Assembly: GCA_003326205.1 (NCBI GenBank)
Contig: LWTK01000032.1
Location: 62,001 to 126,000, forward strand
Reading direction: 5' to 3'
Source of the DNA: Nostoc sp. ATCC 43529
GTDB lineage: Bacteria; Cyanobacteriota; Cyanobacteriia; Cyanobacteriales; Nostocaceae
DNA: 64,000 bases
Shown one piece after another: positions 54,451 to 63,090 of this stretch. The translations under genes were made by a program, and so were the position numbers. Each line of letters starts with the position of its first letter. Position 1 is the first letter of the stretch. Under the pieces are notes generated by a model. The model was not told where the DNA came from, searched no databases, and saw nothing but the letters and a program-made list of their open reading frames with translations.

Positions 54451-54696
54451 TTAAGGACGTTCCCCATCCTCGTCAGCGTCTCCCAAGTACAGCCTGATAA
54501 ACTCTTCGGCTGCGGCGGGATTAATTTTCCTGAGTGCGTCACGAATTTCCAACACCGCATCAGCCACAGGGTCTGTCATCTCATTAACCCATCGGTGAAC
54601 GTTTGGCCGTCCTGTTCCCATTGTCACTGCTAACTTATTTTGGCTGATGCCGTAGATTTCCAACACCTGTTTTAGCGCTTTTCCTGCTTTTCCCAT
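54451..54696 (-). CDS. XRE-family helix-turn-helix regulator
   Basis: An 81-residue protein with one helix-turn-helix (KQVLEIYGISQNKLAVTMGT, then GRPNVHRWVNEMTDP) and a short helical, acidic C-terminus. It resembles small Cro/CI-type repressors and antitoxins. It converges on dndC (11 bases from its stop) and diverges from the 84-residue gene; the region between the divergent starts carries repeated GTAACA sites. It could control that neighbour and itself. A direct role in dnd control is possible but not shown. Confidence 0.85.
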   Translation of the reverse strand: MGKAGKALKQVLEIYGISQNKLAVTMGTGRPNVHRWVNEMTDPVADAVLEIRDALRKINPAAAEEFIRLYLGDADEDGERP

Positions 54697-54741
54697 GCCT
54701 TTGATTTTGTCAAAGGCTTATCACCTAGTAAATGTTCTGTA

Positions 54742-54797
54742 TATGTAACAAACAGTGTAAGATCATCTTGTTACGTTTATGTAACAGTGCAGATCAT
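54742..54797. promoter_or_regulatory. Repeated GTAACA operator-like sites
   Basis: TATGTAACA at 54742-54750, TGTTAC at 54769-54774 and GTAACA at 54781-54786. The second and third form a perfect inverted repeat (6 + 6 spaced 6), and the segments TATGTAACA...GATCAT (54742-54766) and TATGTAACAGTGCAGATCAT (54778-54797) form an imperfect direct repeat. The place, between the XRE gene and the divergent 84-residue gene, suits an operator. Confidence 0.6.
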
Positions 54798-54817
54798 CAA
54801 CAAACAGGTAAATTTCA

Positions 54818-55072
54818 ATGAGTACAAGCTTTCTAGCAGACACTTTTCAAACCACCATACCGCTTGTTTCTACCAAAGATTCTACAGAAACAACACCAGA
54901 TAGAGAATCTGTAAAAGTTGTAATTTATGGTTCTAAAAGAGGTGTGAACAACACAATTCTGACTTTATACAAACTTGGTTTCGCCCAAGTTAACGAGTGG
55001 AGTCCTTTATTACCTAGTTCTAACTCTGGTGAAGTTATGAGTATTTTAACTAGGCACATTCTGACTACTTAA
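54818..55072 (+). CDS. Small hypothetical protein
   Basis: An 84-residue protein with an unstructured Thr/Ser-rich N-terminus (1-30) and a compact C-terminal half: VKVVIYGSKRGVNNTILTLY, then KLGFAQVNEWSPLLPSSN and a last helix EVMSILTRHI. I recall similar short proteins in filamentous cyanobacteria, but no function. It stands head to head with the XRE regulator gene, sharing the GTAACA sites, and could be its regulated partner. Confidence 0.65.
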   Translation: MSTSFLADTFQTTIPLVSTKDSTETTPDRESVKVVIYGSKRGVNNTILTLYKLGFAQVNEWSPLLPSSNSGEVMSILTRHILTT

Positions 55073-55088
55073 GTTAAAAAGATACCGG

Positions 55089-55136
55089 GCGATTAGAAAT
55101 CGCGGCTACACAGACAAAACCCGCCTGCGCGGGTTT
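55089..55136. repeat. REP hairpin element, left flank of RAYT gene
   Basis: Starts GCGATTAGAAATCGCGGCTA and ends AACCCGCCTGCGCGGGTT. It carries two hairpins: GCGAT...ATCGC and AACCCGC/GCGGGTT. The right flank at 55573-55619 is the same sequence in the same orientation with two differences. Confidence 0.85.
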
Positions 55137-55145
55137 CAAAAAAAA

Positions 55146-55580
55146 ATGAGAGCAAATTTCACGCAATTATATCTACATTATGTTTGGGCAACGTGGGATA
55201 GATTACCTCTTATCACACCAGATATTCAGAAGTTAGTGTATGCAGTAATTATTAAAGAATGCGAACAATTAAAATGTACTGTAATTGCCGTTGGCGGTAT
55301 TGAAGACCATGTTCATCTATTAACAGGTTTTCCGGTAACTATGAGTGTGTCTGATTGAATTAAGCAGATTAAAGGCAGTTCTTCCCACTTTATAAACAAT
55401 GAAGTTAAAACAAGTGATTTTTTCAAATGGCAAGGTAGTTATGCGGCTTTTACAGTTAGTTATGATGCGATTGATAATGTTGCTCACTATATCAGAAATC
55501 AGGCTATTCATCATCAACAAAAATCAATTATTTCTGCATGGGAATTCAATTTACCTGATACCAATATAAAAGGCGATTAG
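55146..55580 (+). pseudogene. RAYT (REP-associated tyrosine transposase), stopped by a nonsense codon
   Basis: A 144-codon frame coding a Y1-type, IS200-like transposase. The sole defect seen is an in-frame TGA at 55356-55358 after VTMSVSD, where relatives usually have Leu (TTG or TTA). After it the same frame reads IKQIKGSSSHFINNE up to the stop at 55578-55580. The HUH motif EDHVHLL lies before the stop and the catalytic Tyr is in HYIRNQAIHH after it. So the stop separates the two halves of the active site. Near-identical REP hairpins flank it directly, the right one overlapping its stop codon. This is the classical REP-RAYT arrangement. The rest looks intact, so the loss is recent, unless the codon is read through. 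Confidence 0.85.
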
Positions 55581-55619
55581 AAATCGCGGCTACACAAACA
55601 AAACCCGCCTGCGCGGGTT
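55573..55619. repeat. REP hairpin element, right flank of RAYT gene
   Basis: Near-identical to 55089-55136 (GCGATTAGAAATCGCGGCTA ... GCGGGTT). The first bases overlap the stop codon of the transposase gene. Confidence 0.85.
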
Positions 55620-55649
55620 AAGAAACATAAACTTTATCTTATCTTAGTC

Positions 55650-55770
55650 CGCGTTCGCGTAGCGTTCCGAAGGAAAGGCGGACTTTGCCTGTGTAGCCGC
55701 GAATTCCATTCGCCCAGAATAATCTTCGCTTCGCCTGTGTAGCCGCGAATTCCATTCGCTCAGAATGATT
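55650..55770. repeat. Cluster of REP-related repeats before dndD
   Basis: GCGTTCGCGTAGCGTTCCGA (about 55651-55670) is related to the core at 25818-25835. Two copies of CCTGTGTAGCCGCGAATTCC (from about 55688 and 55734) are a close inverted version of the GCGATTAGAAATCGCGGCTA repeats, so direct and inverted REPs surround the RAYT remnant. Confidence 0.75.
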
Positions 55771-55799
55771 TTCGCCCCATATTTTATCTATAATGACCA

Positions 55800-57788
55800 A
55801 TGATATTCCTAGAACTCGTATTACAAAATTTTGGTCCTTACTCTGGCAGACAAGTAATTAATCTTGACCCAAGAACTGAGGAAAATCCGCGCCCAATTCT
55901 CCTATTAGGTGGTATGAATGGCGGCGGTAAAACTACTCTCATGGATGCTATTCGTCTTGCCCTATATGGACAACGCGCCCAATGCTCAACGCGTGGTAAT
56001 CTGAGCTATAGTGATTTTTTAAATCAATGTGTTAATAGTAAAGCTAACCCTGCTGAAAAAACCCGAATTGAGCTACTCTTTGAACACATTGAAGACGATA
56101 AGCCAATAAAATATCGTATTGTTAGAACTTGGGAAAAAAATCCTAAAGATGGTAAAGATGCTCTAGGAATTTTAGGCGATGACGATACTTGGCCTGTTGA
56201 ATCTTTGGTGAATACTTGGGACGACTATATAGAAAATCTACTACCTTTGGGGATTTCTAATTTATTTTTATTTGATGGCGAACAAGTTAAAGAACTGGCA
56301 GAACAAGAAACGCCACCACAACTTGTTATTGAAGCTATTCGCGGATTATTAGGTCTAGAGTTGGCAGATAAATTAGCACTTGATTTGGAGGTATTAGTCA
56401 ACAGGAAGCGTAGAGAAATGGCTGATACCAAAGATTTAGCCAATCTAGAACAAATTGAAAAAAGGTTATTACAACAGCAAGAAGATTATCAAACAACAGA
56501 AGAAGAATTAGCTAGTTTCAAAAATCAAGTTGAAGAATTAGAGACTATCCAACGAGAAGCCTTAGATAAATTTGTATCTGAGGGTGGTAAAATCGCTGGA
56601 GAACGCAGTCAGCTAGAAGAAAAACAAAAAGAAAAAACTACTACATTAGAAACAATTCGGCAATCATTATGTGAATTAGCTGCTGATATTTTGCCTTTGG
56701 CATTAATTCCTAATTTATTAATTCAGGTAGAATTACAGGGAGCAAATGAATTTCGGAATCAGCAGGTACAACTTGCTAAAGATGTTTTGCTTGAGCGAGA
56801 TAAACGCTTACTTGAATGGCTTAGTCAGTTAGCGATCGCCTCCACAAAAATTGACAAAATTCAATCATTCTTAACAGAAGATATAGATAATTTATATGCC
56901 AGTTCACTCCAAGCTGAAGCACCTTGGTTATTAGCTGACGAGGAAAGTTTGAGTCAACTAGATAATGTCAGATATCATTTACAAAATGCTCGCAATATAG
57001 CAAAACAAAAGTTAGGCAATCTCAAGAATCTGGAAGAAGAAATTATTACCTTAGAAAGACAAGTGCAGACAGCCGCCGAACCAGAAGCTTATCAAAAGCT
57101 GCGCGATGCTGTGGACGCAGCACAAAATGAAGTTGTACAAGCTAAAGCAAATTACGAAACGACTCGCCAAAAATTAGTAGCATTAACAGATGCAATTGAA
57201 ATCACCAAAAAAGAATTAAAAGATTATACTGACAAAAATATAGACCATAAAAATAGGGAACATATCATTACCTCTGCTTCTAAAGTTCAAGAAACACTTA
57301 AGGTTTTTCGAGAAAAATTAACTCTGCGAAAACTCAATAAATTAGAAGAAGAAGTGAAGAATTGTTTCCTCTATCTACTGCATAAATCTGACTTAGTATT
57401 TCGTATCGCTATTGATACTAAAACCTTTGCCTTATCTTTGTTCGATTTTGATGGGAAACCAGTTCCCAAACATCGCCTTTCGGCTGGTGAAAAACAACTA
57501 CTAGCGATCGCATTTCTCTGGGGTTTAGCCAAAGTCTCTGGACTGCGCTTACCTGTAGCCATCGACACACCCCTCGGCAGACTCGACTCTTCCCACCGCA
57601 ACAACCTAGTAGAAAATTACTTCCCCGCCGCCAGCCATCAAGTAATTCTCCTTTCTACCGATACTGAAATTGGTAAAAAGGAAGTGGAAACATTAAGAAA
57701 AAATGAAGCGATCGCCCGCGAATACCTTTTAAAATACGATTCCAACACTCGCCAAACCACAGTTTTGGAAAATCAATATTTTTGGTAG
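55800..57788 (+). CDS. dndD: DNA phosphorothioation ATPase DndD
   Basis: A 662-residue SMC-like ATPase. The N-terminus LELVLQNFGPYSGRQVINLD leads to Walker A GGMNGGGKTT (37-46). FLFDGEQVKELAEQE lies near residue 158. Long coiled-coil arms (about 200-300 and 400-480) lack a Cys hook. Walker B is VAIDTPLGRLDSS near 583-597, and LSAGEKQLLAIAF is the ABC signature. Length and motifs fit DndD, which supplies ATP hydrolysis for nicking or opening DNA during sulfur insertion. It is separated from dndC by the XRE gene, the small gene and the RAYT remnant, and from dndE by an antisense gene. Confidence 0.9.
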   Translation: MIFLELVLQNFGPYSGRQVINLDPRTEENPRPILLLGGMNGGGKTTLMDAIRLALYGQRAQCSTRGNLSYSDFLNQCVNSKANPAEKTRIELLFEHIEDDKPIKYRIVRTWEKNPKDGKDALGILGDDDTWPVESLVNTWDDYIENLLPLGISNLFLFDGEQVKELAEQETPPQLVIEAIRGLLGLELADKLALDLEVLVNRKRREMADTKDLANLEQIEKRLLQQQEDYQTTEEELASFKNQVEELETIQREALDKFVSEGGKIAGERSQLEEKQKEKTTTLETIRQSLCELAADILPLALIPNLLIQVELQGANEFRNQQVQLAKDVLLERDKRLLEWLSQLAIASTKIDKIQSFLTEDIDNLYASSLQAEAPWLLADEESLSQLDNVRYHLQNARNIAKQKLGNLKNLEEEIITLERQVQTAAEPEAYQKLRDAVDAAQNEVVQAKANYETTRQKLVALTDAIEITKKELKDYTDKNIDHKNREHIITSASKVQETLKVFREKLTLRKLNKLEEEVKNCFLYLLHKSDLVFRIAIDTKTFALSLFDFDGKPVPKHRLSAGEKQLLAIAFLWGLAKVSGLRLPVAIDTPLGRLDSSHRNNLVENYFPAASHQVILLSTDTEIGKKEVETLRKNEAIAREYLLKYDSNTRQTTVLENQYFW

Positions 57789-57810
57789 GAGATATTTTCC
57801 AATGGTAACA

Positions 57811-58929
57811 TCACTGCTTTCGGCGTACATAGCTAAACCCATCCAGCCAGATGGCACTCTTGGGATCTTTGGGATCGGTAATCAAGATGCGACGTTCGCT
57901 TGAGCCATCATCGTAAGTGATATTTAGTGTCAGACCTTCGACACGATAGCGACCGCGCTGATTTGGTGTCGCGCTGCTAACAGCTACAGAGGAATCGCCG
58001 CTTTCTGCGCGTCCACCTGCACCTTGACCGCGCAAAACTCGGCCATCAGGCCAGAAACGATATTCTTTCCAAGCTGCGATGGAATCGTTACCACCAATGG
58101 CCACCGTCCCTGTGCCAGATAGAGAATAGAAGAGTCCATCCAGCTTGAAACCATCGGGCAATTTTGGATATGTTGTTTGGAAAGGTAACGCCTTCCAACC
58201 ATCCTTACGTGCCAGTTGGAGTTTACCACCTTGATTTCGCCAACGCGTCCATTCATTTGGTTTTGCTTGTTTGTGGGCTGCAAGTCCACCTGTGAAAGAA
58301 AGCCCTTTGACGTTGGTCAGCGCATCACCGTTGCGAAAGAGTACAACAGGGAAAACATCAAGAATCAAAAAGCCACCAACGCCCATTTTCATGCGGGAAT
58401 CGAAACCGAAACTATCAATCTGAGACACAGTTGCAGGATTCGACCCGGAAGAAACAGTCGCAGGTTTCTTGGAAGTTGATTGTTCAACCTTCTTTGGGGT
58501 TTTAGGTGGATTATTCCCCGCCGTAATCAGTTCTGGTGACACCTTTGCAAACTGGGCGTTAGGTATCTGTGACATTGATACTGCCGCAGCGCACGCATTG
58601 ATATTAGGTTGTTGAGCTGCAATCTGTTGAGTAATCACCGACAAAGCTTGGTCAAGTTGTTGCTTTTGGGTGGGGTATCGGTCAAACTCACCCAAGCGCG
58701 AACGGATTTGGGCGACACCATTCGCTGTTTCCCATGCCTCAACCTTGGCGGCTTGACTAGGACTAAAACCCCCATCTTGCTTACATTTTGTGGCGTAATA
58801 GTCGAAAGTCATCACCGCCAAAGCCGCACGCATGAATGGCTTACTCGTAATGTCCGTGTTTTGTGCGTAAGCAGTCTGCACTCCAACCAGCGACACTACT
58901 AAAGTCATTGCTATAGGATTTACGCGCAT
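57811..58929 (-). CDS. Exported protein of unknown function, inserted between dndD and dndE
   Basis: A 372-residue protein. The start at 58929 is chosen because AGGAGA lies 6 bases upstream; an earlier in-frame ATG at 58935 is too close and one at 58965 has no such site. It begins MRVNPIAMTLVVSLVGVQTA with a signal peptide cut near AYAQ. The N-terminal domain (20-130) is helical with a Cys pair; a Lys/Pro/Ser-rich linker follows, and the C-terminal half is beta-rich with Gly/Trp-rich motifs (WKEYRFWPDGRVLRGQGAGG, GRYRVEGLTLNITYDDGS). Located antisense between dndD and dndE, it is not part of known dnd sets and looks like an inserted passenger, though its conserved start and signal suggest it is expressed. 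Confidence 0.78.
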   Translation of the reverse strand: MRVNPIAMTLVVSLVGVQTAYAQNTDITSKPFMRAALAVMTFDYYATKCKQDGGFSPSQAAKVEAWETANGVAQIRSRLGEFDRYPTQKQQLDQALSVITQQIAAQQPNINACAAAVSMSQIPNAQFAKVSPELITAGNNPPKTPKKVEQSTSKKPATVSSGSNPATVSQIDSFGFDSRMKMGVGGFLILDVFPVVLFRNGDALTNVKGLSFTGGLAAHKQAKPNEWTRWRNQGGKLQLARKDGWKALPFQTTYPKLPDGFKLDGLFYSLSGTGTVAIGGNDSIAAWKEYRFWPDGRVLRGQGAGGRAESGDSSVAVSSATPNQRGRYRVEGLTLNITYDDGSSERRILITDPKDPKSAIWLDGFSYVRRKQ

Positions 58930-59076
58930 ACACATTCTCCTATTGTCACACTTAGAATAATACATAAAAAATGCTACCTACAAAAGTCAAGCATTAAGAA
59001 ATTGCTTGAAGTTGAAGCTGCCGTTCGCTATTGTTTGAGTTTATGCCTACAAAATAAATTAATATTTACTAAAACT

Positions 59077-59463
59077 ATGGAATCGCCAATCGAAAGAATA
59101 AAACTTTCCCAAACAGCCAAAGACCAACTCCTCAAACTCAGACGCAGCACCAAAATCGACCAATGGAACATCCTCTGTCGTTGGGCATTTTGTCGTTCCC
59201 TCTCAGAACTAACTCCACCTTCGCCCGTACCAATTCCCCAAGATAGTAACGTCGAAATGACTTGGCGCGTCTTTGGCGGCGAAATGTCTGATATTCTCCT
59301 CCTCGCCCTCAAGCAACGCTGTCACAATGACGGCTATGATACTGACAAAGAAACCCTCGCCACCCAATTTCGCCTACACTTGCATCGCGGTATCGGTTAC
59401 TTAGCAGGCGATCAAAATATCAAGAAAATTGAAGATTTAATTCAACTGGCCATTAAAGATTGA
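59077..59463 (+). CDS. dndE: DNA phosphorothioation protein DndE
   Basis: A 128-residue protein from the ATG at 59077; the frame is open to 59002 but the first part does not look like DndE. It starts MESPIERIKLSQTAKDQLLK and includes NILCRWAFCRSLSEL, VFGGEMSDILLLALKQR and the C-terminal HLHRGIGYLAGD. These are typical of DndE, a small protein reported to form tetramers and to bind nicked DNA during sulfur modification. Length matches. It is followed 44 bases later by the Dnd-associated methyltransferase gene, with a heptamer repeat between. Confidence 0.9.
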   Translation: MESPIERIKLSQTAKDQLLKLRRSTKIDQWNILCRWAFCRSLSELTPPSPVPIPQDSNVEMTWRVFGGEMSDILLLALKQRCHNDGYDTDKETLATQFRLHLHRGIGYLAGDQNIKKIEDLIQLAIKD

Positions 59464-59468
59464 AAGGA

Positions 59469-59502
59469 TATTAGTTAACTGTTAACTGTTGACTGTTAAC
59501 TG
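59469..59502. repeat. GTTAACT heptamer run
   Basis: About four copies of the 7-mer GTTAACT/GTTGACT (AGTTAACTGTTAACTGTTGA and on) fill the dndE-methyltransferase gap. Confidence 0.8.
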
Positions 59503-59507
59503 ATATT

Positions 59508-60965
59508 ATGCCTGAAGCTTTAGAAATCGATCGCCATCGAGCTGCGATCGCTCGCACTGACATCTCCCGCCCTGTACGATTGGCAATAGAATGGGCAATC
59601 CTGCACCAAGACACCACTTTTTTTGACTACGGTTGCGGCTACGGTGGTGATGTGCAGCGAGTCGCCAACTTGGGCTATACCAGCGCCGGCTGGGACCCTT
59701 ACTACTATCCTGATGTCCCACGCACCCCCGCCGATGTCGTTAATTTGGGTTATGTCCTCAACGTCATCGAAGATGCAGAGGAACGCCGTCAAAGTCTCAT
59801 CCAAGCTTGGGAACTTACCCAACAAGTTTTAATTGTCGCAGCTCAAGTTCTAGTTAATGCTCCGAGTAAAACTCAGCTAGCTTACAACGATGGCATTGTC
59901 ACCCGCCGCAACACTTTTCAGAAATATTACGAACAAGAAGAACTCAAAACTTACATTGATGAAGTTCTAAATGTAGATGCGGTGCCCGTGGCGCTAGGTG
60001 TGTACTTTGTTTTTCGGGATGAAGCTCAAAAAGAAAGTTACAAAGCTATCCGCTTCTTTTCTACCTCTTCTACACCGCGAGTCCGTATTCCCACTAAGCG
60101 GTTTGAAGATTACCAAGAACAGCTGCAACCACTTATGGCTTTTTTTACCAAGCGCGGCAGACTGCCTGTAAAAGGGGAATTGGAAAACGAACAAGAATTA
60201 CTGAAGGAATTTGGTAACTTCCGCCGTGCCTTTGGCGTAGTTTTGCAAGCTACCGATGAAGCAGAATGGGATGCGATCGCTTATCGTCGTTCTCTAGATA
60301 TCCAAGTATATCTCGCCCTCACCCACTTCGATCGCCGCCCTGCATGGCAGAAGCTATCGTCACAAATGCGTCACGACATCAAAGCCTTTTTTAGTAGCTA
60401 CGAAGAAGCCTGCCAAGTTGCCGACCAAAAGCTTTTCAGCTTAGGCAAAACTGGGGTAATTCAAACTGCTTGCGAAAAAAGCAAAATTGGTAAACGCACA
60501 CGCGGTGCCCTTTACGTCCATGTTTCGGCACTTGCAGCACTCGATCCTTTGCTGCGGATTTACGAAGGCTGCGCTAGCCGCACCATTGGCCGTGTAGATG
60601 GAGCTACGTTGATAAAATATCACATTGAGAAACCGCAAATATCCTATCTTTTTTACCCAGAATTTGATACTGACCCACATCCAGCTTTACAAGCAAGTAT
60701 CGGTATTGACTTAAAAAGCCTAGCTGTTACTCACCGAGAATATCAAACTAGAGCAAATCCACCAATTTTGCATCGGAAAGAAACATTTGTTACCACCACA
60801 TACCTGCGTTACGAAGAATTTGCTAAACTCACCCAACAAGAAGAAGAATTAGGATTGCTCAAAGCCAAAAGCGATATCGGCACTCGTGAAGGTTGGGAAA
60901 AATGCCTCGCCGCACACAAAGTAGAAATTAGAGGGCATGAGGTTTATCCAATTCAAGAAAGTTAA
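59508..60965 (+). CDS. Dnd-associated putative methyltransferase
   Basis: A 485-residue protein. The N-terminal ~180 residues have a SAM-binding glycine loop FFDYGCGYGGD (38-48) and VVNLGYVLNVIED, in keeping with a methyltransferase fold. The long C-terminal half is unlike ordinary methylases and is a feature of the DNA phosphorothioation-associated putative methyltransferase family, which is known only by its dnd gene neighbourhood. It may methylate DNA or protein of the Dnd system. No DPPY-type catalytic motif of DNA amino-methylases is seen. It closes the Dnd island on the plus strand. Confidence 0.82.
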   Translation: MPEALEIDRHRAAIARTDISRPVRLAIEWAILHQDTTFFDYGCGYGGDVQRVANLGYTSAGWDPYYYPDVPRTPADVVNLGYVLNVIEDAEERRQSLIQAWELTQQVLIVAAQVLVNAPSKTQLAYNDGIVTRRNTFQKYYEQEELKTYIDEVLNVDAVPVALGVYFVFRDEAQKESYKAIRFFSTSSTPRVRIPTKRFEDYQEQLQPLMAFFTKRGRLPVKGELENEQELLKEFGNFRRAFGVVLQATDEAEWDAIAYRRSLDIQVYLALTHFDRRPAWQKLSSQMRHDIKAFFSSYEEACQVADQKLFSLGKTGVIQTACEKSKIGKRTRGALYVHVSALAALDPLLRIYEGCASRTIGRVDGATLIKYHIEKPQISYLFYPEFDTDPHPALQASIGIDLKSLAVTHREYQTRANPPILHRKETFVTTTYLRYEEFAKLTQQEEELGLLKAKSDIGTREGWEKCLAAHKVEIRGHEVYPIQES

Positions 60966-61213
60966 GCGCTATAAAGGTATCCTGAATTTGGATTTAGACC
61001 AAGTAAATCTTGGTGAGTTGGTGTGTTTGCAGGAAACTAGAGACAACCTCTGCTAAGGATTAATACTCAATTAGTGCTGTTGCGATGGCGCAAATTCTTA
61101 TAGGTATTAGTTTAGATGATACATTTTTTCTTTGTCTTGTTGTACTTTATCCAAACTCCAATTACCATAGCTGAGATTTGCTCAAAAGAGGCAAGAGGCA
61201 AAAAGTTGAAAAC
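60966..61213. other. Intergenic region after the Dnd island
   Basis: About 250 bases between the methyltransferase gene and the transporter gene. No gene, RNA or clear terminator is seen. The last part should hold the transporter promoter. Confidence 0.4.
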
Positions 61214-62506
61214 ATGAGGAAAATTGAATCGCTGTTGCAAGTTTTCGGTAGTCGCAAGATGGCGGCTTTGTTATTTTTGGGCTTTGCATCAGGTTTACCG
61301 TTATTGTTAATCGGTAATACCTTGAAAGCTTGGATGACTGTGGAGAAGGTAGATTTAGCCGCTATAGGGTGGTTTAGCCTCGCCGGGTTGCCTTATTCCT
61401 TGAAGTTTCTCTGGTCGCCGTTAATAGATAGGTTCACCCTGCCAGTTTTGGGACGGCGACGAGGTTGGTTAATTTTGACACAGGTTGGCTTGATTGTAGC
61501 GATCGCCATCATGGCCTTTCAACAACCCAAACAAGCATTACAACTTTTAGCCATCAACGCCATAGTCATTGCTTTTATCAGTGCAACTCAAGATATCGCT
61601 GCTGATGCTTACCGCACCGATGTTTTGGAAAAACTAGAAATGGGTGCTGGTGCAGCGGTTTTTATCTTAGGTTATCGAATTGCTTTGTTAGTCGCAGGTG
61701 CTTTAGCTTTGATACTTGCTGATAAAATGCCTTGGTCATCAGTTTACTTATTGATGGCAGGAGTGATGTTAATTGGTATTTTTGCCACCTTGTTAGCACC
61801 AGAACCCAAGGAAATTAGTCCTCCCGCTTCCTTAGCTGATGCTGTCATCTTACCTTTTGGTGAATTTTTTCGGCGTCAAGGTATCTTATACGCTATTTTA
61901 ATTCTTGTGTTCATTACCCTATATAAACTGGGAGATGCTTTATTGAGCAATATGACCACACCCTTTTTGCTGCAAACAGGTTTTACCAAAACCGATATTG
62001 GAGCAATTCAAGTTGGTATGGGATTAATTGCAACGATTGTCGGCGCCCTAGCAGGTGGTTCAATTTTGAGCGCTATAGGCATCAATCGATCGCTTTGGGT
62101 TTTTGGTATTCTACAAGCAGTAAGTAATTTAGCTTACTTTTTCCTAGCATATATCGGTAAAAATTACCAAGCTATGGTACTTGCCATCAACATAGAACAA
62201 TTTTGTGGTGGATTGGGGACAGCAGCCTTTGTTGCCTTTTTGATGAGTCTTTGTAACCAACGGTTTTCAGCAACTCAATATGCTTTGCTCTCCAGCTTAA
62301 TGGCTGTCAGCCGCGATATTCTCTCAGCCCCTGGAGGTGCGATCGCTCAAAGTACAGGTTGGCCTATATTTTTCTTAATAACTATCGCCGCCGCTGTCCC
62401 CGGACTACTTTTATTGCCAATATTTGCCCCTTGGAACCCTCAGCCAGCGGCAGTATCCAGACCAGGACTTGACGACGAAGAAGAGGATATATGGGGAATC
62501 AAGTAG
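61214..62506 (+). CDS. AmpG-like major facilitator transporter
   Basis: A 430-residue protein from the ATG at 61214 (MRKIESLLQVFGSRKMAAL), with twelve hydrophobic segments. The start AALLFLGFASGLPLLLIGNT, WFSLAGLPYSLKFLWSPLID, and the loop ATQDIAADAYRTD match the AmpG family, which moves muropeptides or related peptidoglycan fragments (or similar small molecules) across the inner membrane. The substrate in cyanobacteria is not established. The downstream gene overlaps it by 16 bases, so the two are co-translated. Confidence 0.82.
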   Translation: MRKIESLLQVFGSRKMAALLFLGFASGLPLLLIGNTLKAWMTVEKVDLAAIGWFSLAGLPYSLKFLWSPLIDRFTLPVLGRRRGWLILTQVGLIVAIAIMAFQQPKQALQLLAINAIVIAFISATQDIAADAYRTDVLEKLEMGAGAAVFILGYRIALLVAGALALILADKMPWSSVYLLMAGVMLIGIFATLLAPEPKEISPPASLADAVILPFGEFFRRQGILYAILILVFITLYKLGDALLSNMTTPFLLQTGFTKTDIGAIQVGMGLIATIVGALAGGSILSAIGINRSLWVFGILQAVSNLAYFFLAYIGKNYQAMVLAINIEQFCGGLGTAAFVAFLMSLCNQRFSATQYALLSSLMAVSRDILSAPGGAIAQSTGWPIFFLITIAAAVPGLLLLPIFAPWNPQPAAVSRPGLDDEEEDIWGIK

Positions 62507-62907
62507 TTATTGCTGTCGGCACATTCATCCTCTTGCTTACTGGTTTATTACTTGGGTATGTTCTCTCACAGTTAGTTCTAGGATATCTAGCGTTTAACCT
62601 CCTAACTTTTTTTGGAACACTCAGCTTAATTTTAATTTTTGGTACGCTTTATTACGTTTTATTTTGGCAACTGCGGAGAGAACAGTCTCGGTCATCACCA
62701 TCATCACTAAATCGCCCAATACCAAACCAAGCAGAAGATGATGTATCTGATAGCTATCTCAAAAACAGGCTAATTGCTAGGTTATCTGGTGATACCGCCG
62801 CTGCCGAAAGGTTAATTGAACAGGCAAGAGAAACTTATCCTGGAATGCCGGAAAATTGGTATTGCGAGAGAGTACTTGATGACTTGGAGGGCGATCGGCA
62901 ATCTTAG
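62491..62907 (+). CDS. Small two-helix membrane protein
   Basis: A 138-residue protein whose start lies inside the end of the AmpG-like gene (16-base overlap). It has two transmembrane helices (about 5-28 and 33-58, VVIAVGTFILLLTGLLLGYV and FFGTLSLILIFGTLYYVLFW), a Ser/Pro-rich linker and a conserved-looking soluble end (NRLIARLSGDTAAAERLIEQ, ending WYCERVLDDLEGD). The overlap suggests partnership with the transporter. No known function is recognised; I recall similar proteins in other cyanobacteria. Confidence 0.75.
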   Translation: MGNQVVIAVGTFILLLTGLLLGYVLSQLVLGYLAFNLLTFFGTLSLILIFGTLYYVLFWQLRREQSRSSPSSLNRPIPNQAEDDVSDSYLKNRLIARLSGDTAAAERLIEQARETYPGMPENWYCERVLDDLEGDRQS

Positions 62908-63010
62908 TGGGGCATGGGGAGATAGGGAGATGGGGAGATGAGGAAGACGCTCTTACGCGGAGAATAACCAATGCCCAATGCCCAATGCCCCATTCCCCAT
63001 TCCCAAAAAC
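62908..63010. repeat. GGGGAGA and CCCAATG heptamer runs
   Basis: TAGGGAGATGGGGAGATGAG and then CCAATGCCCAATGCCCAATG type 7-mers, ending in CCCCATTCCCCATTCCC, lie after the small membrane protein gene. Confidence 0.8.
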
Positions 63011-63090
63011 TCGCTAAAATAAACAAGAATACTTTACAAATCTTCAGCTACATTCTCATAAAAGTTTGTAGCTCTCCTTGCAATTAAAAT

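Noticed and set aside
59002..59076. Longer start for dndE
   Set aside because: The extra 25 residues do not resemble DndE and the ATG at 59077 gives the usual length.
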